A stretch of DNA of 64,000 nucleotides, taken from the NCBI RefSeq assembly GCF_026000115.1, contig NZ_AP026867.1, positions 1,519,501 through 1,583,500 on the forward strand. The letters run 5' to 3'. Each line of letters starts with the position of its first letter. The stretch's first letter is position 1. This document shows positions 18,361-26,065 of this stretch, piece after piece. Under the pieces are notes generated by a model that searched no databases, was not told the DNA's origin, and saw only the letters and a list, made by a program, of their open reading frames with translations. Origin of the DNA: Aureispira anguillae. GTDB lineage: Bacteria > Bacteroidota > Bacteroidia > Chitinophagales > Saprospiraceae. Position numbers and translations under genes: made by a program.

Positions 18361-19011
18361 TTGTTTTCCAAACTTACACTATTAAAAATATTCATTGTGA
18401 GAAACAAAACTATTTTAGTTGAAACTGAATCTTGGAATTTATGGTGGGGAATTTATGGCTTATCTAAAAAAAGTGGATGGGAAGATATTTTTCTATCGTT
18501 AGAAAATGGGAAAAGAATAGCAGCGGTTTGTCTTCTTACAAAGGAAATGCTAAAAAGTTCAATAGCAGACCTACTTGAGTATCCTGAAGACAAAGATTAC
18601 GTTGAAGCCATCCAAAAACACCTCTCTGAAGATAAGTGCCATTATTGGTATTACTATTCTGAAAAAGAAAGTGAAGATTTTTGTGAAGTTTCATTTGATG
18701 CTCCTAAAAATGAATTTGGGGTTAAACCCTGTACTATAGAAATCTGGCTCCCATGTGATGGACTTGACATAGAAAGTATTTCTTTAGGAGTTAAAAAATT
18801 TGCTAAAGATTTTCTAAAACTTAAAGACTGCGATGTAAAAATTACAACAACTGAAACTGTCGAAAGTGCATTAAAATCTTATACAGAAAGTGAAAAAGAT
18901 ATTAAGTTAGAAAATATAGTTTTTGGAGAAAACGTAGTTAAAAGTCTTTCCAAATCTTGGGGGATATCAGAAGAGAAAACACTCGAAAGATTATACAAGT
19001 CTGTAAAGTGA
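18361..19011 (+). CDS. Hypothetical soluble protein
   Basis: About 216 residues. The start is uncertain: TTG at 18361, or GTG at 18397 giving VRNKTILVETESWNLWWGIYG. The protein is acidic with mixed alpha/beta motifs (HYWYYYSEKESEDFCEVSFDAP, CTIEIWLPCDGLDIESISLG), looks like an immunity-type or small cytosolic protein, and has no recognised family. It lies between two lysozyme-gene fragments in a toxin-cargo region, which makes an immunity or cargo role possible but unproven. Confidence 0.5.
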   Translation: MFSKLTLLKIFIVRNKTILVETESWNLWWGIYGLSKKSGWEDIFLSLENGKRIAAVCLLTKEMLKSSIADLLEYPEDKDYVEAIQKHLSEDKCHYWYYYSEKESEDFCEVSFDAPKNEFGVKPCTIEIWLPCDGLDIESISLGVKKFAKDFLKLKDCDVKITTTETVESALKSYTESEKDIKLENIVFGENVVKSLSKSWGISEEKTLERLYKSVK

Positions 19012-19096
19012 AAACGGATTGCTAATTATTGTACCTTCCAGTTAGTTATGTTTTTTTTAGTTTAGTAAGTCAATATAGGGTAAAAGAACCTACCTT

Positions 19097-20131
19097 ACAC
19101 CAAAATACAAGCGGCATAAGAGGGCTTTAAAAACAAAGCAGGATTGGTAACAAAATCAACGCCTAAGAGCTGAGACATCTTAGCATAATTGCACTGGTGG
19201 GTGAGCAGGACAAAACTACGCCCATTGTGTGCAATTGAGAAGCAAGCAATTAATCAAACTTAAAATTCTTAGAAATGGACTCTATGTTACGAATTGTTCT
19301 TCCTCCCTTAATTCTAGGAATTATCTTTATCGTTTTTCAAAAATTATTTCCGAGTAAAAAATCAAAACACACGACTGCTAAATCATTAGAAGAACTTACT
19401 AAGGAGTATCGTAAATATGACTCTATTTTCCTTATTCTATTTTTTTGTTTAACAATACCTTTTGGGATTGCGTATGGTTTCCTTTTTCAAAAAATTGGAC
19501 AAATTTTAAATGAACCAATGATTGAAAATGGAGGAATTTTAATTCAACCTTCCTTTCTAGCTTGGATGATTGCGGGTTTTCTTGCAGGAATGATAACTTT
19601 TGGATTAGTTGGTACGCCGATTTCAAAAGCTATTTTAAAAGATCGAGAGAGTGAATATCTTGCTTATAATGATTTAAAATATAACTATGACACGGAAAAG
19701 GTTACCAATATAGCTGCTGCTTTTTTAACACTTTTTGCTCTTCTGATTGTTGCCTCTATATTTGATAACTTTTCATATTTTGGAAAAGAAAAACTAAAAC
19801 TAAATGGTATTTTTGGATTTGGTACAAGTCATTATAAATATGAAGAAATCGAAAAGGTAAAATCAATTAAATTATTACGAAACGATGTATATACTGAATC
19901 TAATTGGATAGATATTACTTTTAAAGATGGCTATAAATGGCATTCCGTCGATGATGGTTATAACGATTATGAAAAAGACCTTCAAATCGTAAAATTGGTC
20001 ATTAAAAAAACTGGACTAAATCTGGAATATGAGGAAAGAGAAAGGGATTAAAAATTGTCTACAACAATTAGTGATCTAAGGAATAGACTGAACAACCAAA
20101 TGAGCATTATCCTGTATACGAATAGGCATTT
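19097..20131 (-). pseudogene. GH19 lysozyme gene fragment split by an inserted gene
   Basis: 19097-19226 matches the viral GH19 gene at about 49195-49322, up to ACGCCCAT. The continuation of that gene (GTATACGAATAGGCATT) reappears at 20112-20128. Between them lie the 258-residue membrane protein gene and its flanks. The same left junction occurs again at about 22240, so the insertion happened before a duplication. Confidence 0.75.
19275..20051 (+). CDS. Membrane protein of unknown function
   Basis: 258 residues. Hydrophobic spans lie at about 7-23, 50-72, 92-116 and 155-175. A soluble C-terminal beta domain of about 80 residues follows (YKYEEIEKVKSIKLL, WIDITFKDGYKWHSVDD) and resembles a PH-like module. 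The gene sits inside a broken lysozyme gene, so it arrived as cargo. A truncated second copy of its first 57 bases is at 22289. No family is recognised. Confidence 0.6.
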   Translation: MDSMLRIVLPPLILGIIFIVFQKLFPSKKSKHTTAKSLEELTKEYRKYDSIFLILFFCLTIPFGIAYGFLFQKIGQILNEPMIENGGILIQPSFLAWMIAGFLAGMITFGLVGTPISKAILKDRESEYLAYNDLKYNYDTEKVTNIAAAFLTLFALLIVASIFDNFSYFGKEKLKLNGIFGFGTSHYKYEEIEKVKSIKLLRNDVYTESNWIDITFKDGYKWHSVDDGYNDYEKDLQIVKLVIKKTGLNLEYEERERD

Positions 20132-20344
20132 ATTGGTTTTAAAGTAAATGTTTGTGATATTTAGAGCAGCTTGATTTGTTCTGTTGTAAATAGAATTACA
20201 CAGGTATTTTTAAGTATCTTTATTAATATTAAAATAGCTCTTTGACTTTTTTCTCTTTATACGATTGAAACTTTGAATTGTGTAATTCTTGCCTGCCTGT
20301 TTATATTCTACTAAACCATTTTCAGTAATAAATTAGATGAATAA
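20132..20344 (+). CRISPR. Orphan CRISPR leader with one spacer and degenerate repeats
   Basis: 20132-20246 matches the leader of the main array (47613-47727) almost base for base. It is followed by the 3' end of a repeat (CGATTGAAAC, 20262-20271), a 36-base spacer-like sequence (20272-20307) and a decayed repeat starting CTACTAAACCATTTTCAG at 20308. It is a collapsed array that kept its leader. On its left it abuts a lysozyme-gene fragment. Confidence 0.75.
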
Positions 20345-20544
20345 ATACAATGATATATATATAATTTTTATCATAAGCTTTATTTTTTTTATAAAAAGTG
20401 TTAATGTGTTAAATCGTAGTAATATATGATATGTATACACATTGTGTATATTCACTGTTATCGGTAATTAATAACAAAGATTTACTTCAGATTTAATAAT
20501 ATTTATTTTCTATATTCAAACTGTTCAAGCATTTATTTAAAAAA
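20345..20544. other. AT-rich gap after the orphan CRISPR
   Basis: Very AT-rich, with no coding frame and no clear repeat. It may hold the promoter of the following gene. Confidence 0.4.
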
Positions 20545-21033
20545 ATGGAAACTACTGTATCTTATAAAAAATGGCAATTTAAAGTAGATATTACTCGAAC
20601 GAAAGAAATCTATAGTAACCCAGCTCTAAAGGGAAGTTCTGAAGTATGTAAGTGCAATCCATGTAAGAATTTTGTCCTAAATAGAAATCAAATTTATCCA
20701 AGAGAGTTTATAAAATTGTTAAACGACCTTGGGATTGATAAAAATAAAGAATCTGAAATATATCACATGTGTAAACTAGAAGATGGCTTTCATCTTTATG
20801 GTGGGTGGTTTCATTTTAAAGGTGAAATTATAGAAGGAGAAGATTGCAAAATTGAATATAAAAATGGTGGTGGAAGTTTTAAATCTTTTGAAATAAATGA
20901 AAATTTTAGAGTTTCGTTTTTTAAAGATGCTGCCCTTAATTACTTTGATAAAGGGGAATCTGATAGTTTAATTCAGGTTGAATTCATTGCATATTCTAAA
21001 TGGGTAATAGACAGAAATTTAGAACCTGAATAA
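20545..21033 (+). CDS. Hypothetical cysteine-containing small protein
   Basis: 162 residues, no signal peptide or membrane span. A CKCNPCKNF motif at about 36-44 resembles a small metal-site knuckle. The second half is beta-rich with aromatic residues (FHLYGGWFHFKGEI). Size, context and composition are like polymorphic-toxin immunity proteins, but no family is firmly recognised. Confidence 0.55.
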   Translation: METTVSYKKWQFKVDITRTKEIYSNPALKGSSEVCKCNPCKNFVLNRNQIYPREFIKLLNDLGIDKNKESEIYHMCKLEDGFHLYGGWFHFKGEIIEGEDCKIEYKNGGGSFKSFEINENFRVSFFKDAALNYFDKGESDSLIQVEFIAYSKWVIDRNLEPE

Positions 21034-21108
21034 AAACGTACCGATAACAGTGTGTATAATCCATGCTAAGAACTTTATGATGCCTACGATTCGGCTTGCT
21101 TCACATCC

Positions 21109-21170
21109 GCAAAATCACAGATTTTGCTAGTGCACAAAACAAAAATTACTAGCAAAATCTGTGATTTTGC
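21109..21170. repeat. Perfect 23-bp inverted repeat
   Basis: Arms 21109-21131 and 21148-21170 are perfect complements, each containing its own small palindrome (CAAAATC-ACA-GATTTTG), with a 16-base A-rich loop. It lies between two plus-strand genes; a terminator or a dispersed palindromic repeat are both possible. Confidence 0.7.
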
Positions 21171-21277
21171 TCTAGGGGTGAGGCTACATTTTGTATCTTG
21201 ATTTCTCCGCACAGTATTATATACAAACGTTACCGCCAATTGGGAAATAAATGCTCATTACCATAAAAAAACTGAAA

Positions 21278-21835
21278 ATGAAGTTTACTTATGAATTTAT
21301 TGAATCAGAAAAATTCTTTGTTTTTTTTAAAAAAAATAGAAGCAAAATTTTTAGTGATGACTTTGACTTTGATATAGATAGGATATTAACGAATGAAGAA
21401 AAAGAGAAAAGGAATAATCATAAAAGAATATTTTCAAAAGGTCATAGCTATTATTTAGTAGCTAAGAAAAATGATGAAATTATTGGTTGGTCATTTGGAG
21501 TGCAAAAAAGTGCCGAAGACTACTATATGGTAAATTCAGCAGTATTTCCTAATTATAGAAATAAAGGAATTTACACAATGATGCTCAATAAATCGGTTGA
21601 ATTGATAAGTAAACAAGGATTTCAAAGAATTTATAGTTTACATAAAATGTCAAACAATCCAATATTGATACCAAAGCTGAAGTATGGATTTATAATTACA
21701 GGCTTCGAGATAAACGATGTATTTGGAAGTTTAGTTGAATTGAGTTATTACACTAATCCTACTAGAAGAGAATTATTGGAGATAAGAATAGGAAGGAAGA
21801 AAATAGATAGCGATAAAATGGGTTTGATAAAATAA
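21278..21835 (+). CDS. GNAT family N-acetyltransferase
   Basis: 185 residues from the ATG at 21278 (MKFTYEF). The upstream ATG at 21251 would add nine basic residues. GNAT motif A is visible as MVNSAVFPNYRNKGIYTMML, where the acetyl-CoA pyrophosphate loop is NYRNKG. The strand before it reads YYLVAKKNDEIIGWSFGV. Substrate is unknown. It is a single gene in an accessory region. Confidence 0.8.
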   Translation: MKFTYEFIESEKFFVFFKKNRSKIFSDDFDFDIDRILTNEEKEKRNNHKRIFSKGHSYYLVAKKNDEIIGWSFGVQKSAEDYYMVNSAVFPNYRNKGIYTMMLNKSVELISKQGFQRIYSLHKMSNNPILIPKLKYGFIITGFEINDVFGSLVELSYYTNPTRRELLEIRIGRKKIDSDKMGLIK

Positions 21836-21948
21836 ATGTAATAGTAGAGTGATAGAGAATAAAATATTGAGTATCCTATTTGAAAATTGGGATAGTGGAT
21901 TAATTATTCATTTTCTATAGATGAACTTAAACTCCTCCATTCGGAAAA

Positions 21949-22240
21949 AATACCTTAATACAATTTCAAGCGAACAATTCAAAAGCTACTTAAAACTTCT
22001 CCTGATAAACAGCTGTGGAGATTAGCAAAGTTCGATAAAATCAACACTTCAAAATAAAAACAGAATAATAAATCAAAAATACTAAGCAATAGCATGAGCA
22101 ATCAAATTAGCATAACCCTCTATTCTTTGTGCCTGATCTAAGCCATTAACAACTCTACGAGCAGTATAAAAATCCACCTTAGAACTGAGACATCTTGACA
22201 TAGTTTCGCTGGTGGGTGAGCTGGACAAAACTACGCCCAT
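21949..22240 (-). pseudogene. GH19 lysozyme gene fragment with its 3' flank (copy 3)
   Basis: It matches the provirus left flank (from the ACCTTAA near 48893) and the 3' part of the GH19 gene. The internal deletion is the same as in copy 1. The match ends at ACGCCCAT, followed by the same foreign sequence as at 19227. Stops and the deletion make it non-functional. Confidence 0.82.
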
Positions 22241-22288
22241 TGTGCACAATTGAGAAGCAAGAAATTAATCAAACCTAAAATTCTTAGA

Positions 22289-22345
22289 AATGGATTCGAT
22301 GTTACAAATTATTCTGCCTCTCTTAATTCTAGGAACTATTTTACG
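22289..22345 (+). pseudogene. Truncated 5' end of the 258-residue membrane protein gene
   Basis: ATG at 22289 begins MDSMLQIILPLLILGTIL, matching residues 1-18 of the gene at 19275 before the sequence diverges. Confidence 0.75.
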
Positions 22346-22670
22346 CCTTTTATCCTTTAGAAAATGAAATTATAGATTTGCTAAATATACCTTAGAATTG
22401 AAAAGCGTTATATAACCTAAAGTTTGGCTATAGCCTAATCCTTTTGTGGTACAATAACTGTGTTAAAAAAAATTATCTAAATGGTTTAATTTTTTTATAA
22501 AAACAATGTGTAGTAAGAGTTATATTATTACTTTAGATGTAAAATAGCATTTATTAGTTATGGATCTTATCTATATCTACAATGTATATTTAGATCAATC
22601 AGCCCCTTTTTCTTAAAGATGTTAATCCAACCCTCAGGATAACTTTTATTGAAAATAATACAACTTTGCT

Positions 22671-25600
22671 ATGCAATATGTACATCCCCTATTTATTATT
22701 CTTATCTTTTTTTCTTCAATTGTTGCACAGAATAAACCTAAAAAACTACCGAAGTTATCATTTTCTGAAATTGATAGTTTGATGCATCTAGAATATAACA
22801 ACCATTCTTATGATAAAGCTATAGCCTATTTAGAAATAGGTAGAATAAAAGCGAAAAAACAGTTTGGTGAATTAGATTCTATTTTTGCAAGTTATACAGC
22901 TAATCTAGGCTTACTTAACTCCATAATAGGAAAACAAAAAGAGGCTGAAAAACTTCTTATTCAAGCGAAAAATATCCAAAAAGAAATTTTGGGTAGTCAG
23001 CACCTTAGTTTTGCGACGAGCCTTAATAGTTTAGCAATTCTGTATAAGGAAATGGGAGAATATGAAAAAGCTGAAAAGCTATTTATAAAAACTAAAAATA
23101 TTATACAAAAAAGCCTTGGTGATAAAGACCTAAAGTTTGCAATTACTTTGAGTAACCTAGCCGATTTGTATTTGAATATGGGAAAATATGAAGAAGCGGA
23201 AGAGCTTTTACTTCATGCTAAACATATTACAAGCGAAGCTTTTGGAGAAAAAAATATTAATTCAATAACGACGCTCAATAATTTAGCTGCGCTATACCGA
23301 TTTATGGAAGAATATGAGAAGGCAGAAGTTCTTTTTATGCAAATAGGGAGTATTATAAGAGCTTCTTATGGTGAAGAACATATTGCTTTAGCGACGAACC
23401 TTAACAATTTAGCTGCTTTGTACCAGTCTATGGGAAAATCAAGTAAAGTAGAAAAGTTGCTTATTCAAACAAAAGAAATTATAGCTAAGACTTTAGGGGA
23501 AAAACACCCTAAATTTGCAATCACAGTTAATAATTTAGCAGATTTGTATTTTAAACTTGGTAAATATAAAAAGGCAGAAGCTCTTTTTTTGCAAGCAGGG
23601 AAGATTATAGAAAAAAATTTAGGAAGAGAACACCCTAGCTTAGCAAGTACACTTTGTAACTTAGCTGCTTTGTATGAAAGAATTGGAGCATATAATAAGT
23701 CAGAAAAGCTTCTCTTTGAGGCAAAGGATATTCGACTTAAGACATTAGGAACAGAACACCCTGATTATGCGATTGTTCTCAATAATATAGGAAGATTGTA
23801 TGAAAAAATGAATAGGTTAGAAGAGGCTTTTCTTTTTTGTAAAAGGAGTATAGCGGCTAATTCTATTCAAGTTGATACCCATTTTATAGATTGGTCGAAT
23901 CTTGATAGTTTTATATATTATTCTAACGAATACATTAATACTTCTATTAATACAACTCTATCTGTATTAGAAAAACAGTATAGGCAAACGGGGGACAAGT
24001 CTAAAATAGAGCTTTATTATGAAATTACAAGAACTGCTTTGAGGTTTAATGATAAGATTCGCAACAATTTTAGTGGTAATGGAACTAAATTAAGAACCTT
24101 ATCAAAAAATACTGAGCTGATAAAAGATGGTTTGAGGATCGGAAGTTTATTAAATAGACCAATTCAAGATCTCTTTCAATTTGCAGAATATAACAAATCT
24201 GTATTCCTACTAGATGCGATAAAAAGTACTCATTTATACCAATTAGGAAATTTACCCGATTCATTATTTTATAAAGAGAAGAATATACGAAAAAAGCAAG
24301 CGACTCTTGAAGCTAATCTATTGGAGAATCAATCTAAAAATGAGAAAGATAGTCTGTTGGGACTTTTAATTTTAGCAAATGAAGAAATAGATTTATTTAA
24401 TAAGAAGCTTCGAAAAGAGTACCCCAAATATACTACTATGAAGTATGAACAAAAAAGAATATCAATAGCGGAAATTCAATCGGAATTAGATGAGAGGAGC
24501 GCTTTGATTGAGTATGTTATAGGGGACTCAATCGTTTATGTCTTTTACATAGATAAATATAAAGTAAGACTTAAACTGCTCTCTATAGATATTAATGAAC
24601 TAAACATGAAAATTAAAAACTTACGTGGGATATTGAATGATTATAACTTCATTGTTAATGTAAGGGATATATCCTATGAGAGATATGTTAGAAATGCACA
24701 TTGGTTTTATAAAGAGTTACTTGCTCCAGTTTTAACAAGTACTACCACTATAGAGAATCTAGTGATTATAACAGATGGAGAATTGGGACATATACCTTTT
24801 GAAACATTTTTAGTAGAGGCTGCCCCTCAATTTCAGGCTAATTATAAGGTATTACATTATTTATTGAATGATTATAATATTAGTTATAGCTATTCTGCAA
24901 GTTTATGGAGAGACAATAATAGAGTTAATTCTCAAAAAAACAATGGTAAATTATTGGCAATGGCTGCGAGCTACAATCCTGAAGAGGACAGTATAAAAAT
25001 GAACTGGCGTTTGCCCGCTCATAAACGTTTAAGGTCTAGGCTCACAGAACTTCCAGCAGCTAGAGCAGAAGTAAAAATATTGACAGATAAGTTTGATGGA
25101 TTTTTTGGTTTAGATTCATTAGCGTCAGAGAAAGTATTTAAAAATAAAGCAAGTGAATATGCTATATTACATTTAAGTATGCATGGCTTATTAGATCATA
25201 AAAATCAAATGTTATCTAGTCTAGCATTTTCAGAGGATGGAGATAGTTTGGAAAATAATTTTTTGCATGCATATGAAATTTCGAAAATGGATTTGAATGC
25301 AGATTTAGTTGTGCTTTCTGCCTGTGAGACAGGATTTGGAAAATTTGAACAAGGGAATGGAATAACTTCACTTGCTCAGAATTTTGCTTATGCAGGTGTA
25401 CCTTCTTTGGTTGCTTCTCTTTGGCAGGTTAACGATTATGCTACATCTGTAATCATGGAATATTTATATCAGAACTTAGCGAATGGAATGGAAAAAAGTC
25501 AAGCTCTTCGAGAAGCAAAGTTGAAATACATAAGAGAGGCAGAAGGGGAACTTGCTCACCCAGCTTTTTGGTCTCCTTTTATCCAAATCGGAAATACATT

Positions 25601-25715
25601 ACCTATTCATTTAGCGTTAAAGAAATCATTTTCAAGTAAGTTTTGGGGAATAACGGGTGTAATTTTAATATTACTTATGGGAATATTAATGAAGTATAAA
25701 AAATCTTTTAGTTAG
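22671..25715 (+). CDS. TPR-CHAT protein, membrane or envelope associated
   Basis: 1014 residues. Residues 1-19 are a signal peptide or anchor (LFIILIFFSSIVAQ). About 50-400 are eight to nine 42-residue TPR units of kinesin-light-chain type (repeated LNNLAALY, YEKAE). Residues about 600-980 are a CHAT (caspase-HetF) domain with the catalytic pair His in LSMHGLLD (about 837) and Cys in LSACETGFG (about 884). A C-terminal hydrophobic span (about 987-1006) ends KYKKSFS. CHAT proteins are caspase-like proteases. In the cytosol they can be defence effectors such as Craspase, but a signal peptide and terminal membrane span point here to the envelope. It is a stand-alone gene. Confidence 0.9.
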   Translation: MQYVHPLFIILIFFSSIVAQNKPKKLPKLSFSEIDSLMHLEYNNHSYDKAIAYLEIGRIKAKKQFGELDSIFASYTANLGLLNSIIGKQKEAEKLLIQAKNIQKEILGSQHLSFATSLNSLAILYKEMGEYEKAEKLFIKTKNIIQKSLGDKDLKFAITLSNLADLYLNMGKYEEAEELLLHAKHITSEAFGEKNINSITTLNNLAALYRFMEEYEKAEVLFMQIGSIIRASYGEEHIALATNLNNLAALYQSMGKSSKVEKLLIQTKEIIAKTLGEKHPKFAITVNNLADLYFKLGKYKKAEALFLQAGKIIEKNLGREHPSLASTLCNLAALYERIGAYNKSEKLLFEAKDIRLKTLGTEHPDYAIVLNNIGRLYEKMNRLEEAFLFCKRSIAANSIQVDTHFIDWSNLDSFIYYSNEYINTSINTTLSVLEKQYRQTGDKSKIELYYEITRTALRFNDKIRNNFSGNGTKLRTLSKNTELIKDGLRIGSLLNRPIQDLFQFAEYNKSVFLLDAIKSTHLYQLGNLPDSLFYKEKNIRKKQATLEANLLENQSKNEKDSLLGLLILANEEIDLFNKKLRKEYPKYTTMKYEQKRISIAEIQSELDERSALIEYVIGDSIVYVFYIDKYKVRLKLLSIDINELNMKIKNLRGILNDYNFIVNVRDISYERYVRNAHWFYKELLAPVLTSTTTIENLVIITDGELGHIPFETFLVEAAPQFQANYKVLHYLLNDYNISYSYSASLWRDNNRVNSQKNNGKLLAMAASYNPEEDSIKMNWRLPAHKRLRSRLTELPAARAEVKILTDKFDGFFGLDSLASEKVFKNKASEYAILHLSMHGLLDHKNQMLSSLAFSEDGDSLENNFLHAYEISKMDLNADLVVLSACETGFGKFEQGNGITSLAQNFAYAGVPSLVASLWQVNDYATSVIMEYLYQNLANGMEKSQALREAKLKYIREAEGELAHPAFWSPFIQIGNTLPIHLALKKSFSSKFWGITGVILILLMGILMKYKKSFS

Positions 25716-26010
25716 GCTCGTACTCTTCCCTTCTGGTTCTAATTTTAATGAATACAGATAAACGCCATTGGGAATATTTGAACAATTTATTTCCTTTTTG
25801 TAAAAACCAGCTTGTTGCGCATCAATAGAAATGATTTTTAACGTTTCACCTATAAAATTATAGATAGTTATTACCACACTAGCACTTCTTTCTAGTCTAT
25901 GTTGGATAATTGCATTTGACGTTACAGGGTTAGGATATAACTCTACCTTTGGGGAAGCAAAGGGAGTGTGGGGGCGAGTAGGGAGACAATTAGTACTAAA
26001 CAGAGGGCAC
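25686..26010 (-). pseudogene. Remnant of a T9SS sorting domain
   Basis: The minus strand encodes about 100 residues with VELYPNPVTSNAIIQHRLE and NIPNGVYLYSLKLE, ending FFILH: a T9SS type-A sorting domain without its passenger. An in-frame TAG lies upstream and no start is seen. The 3' end overlaps the end of the CHAT gene. It is the residue of a deleted secreted-protein gene. Confidence 0.8.
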
Positions 26011-26065
26011 TATAAACGTTGGGAGTTTTGAACGTCTAAATATAAATTGATTTTAGCAAAGAAAT

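Larger units (their letters stand above)
21836..22670. other. 835-bp gap of gene fragments
   Basis: It contains a third copy of the provirus GH19 3' flank and gene fragment (21949-22240) and a truncated copy of the 19275 gene (22289-22345). The AT-rich rest (22346-22670) shows no coding frame and probably includes the promoter of the CHAT gene. Confidence 0.7.
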
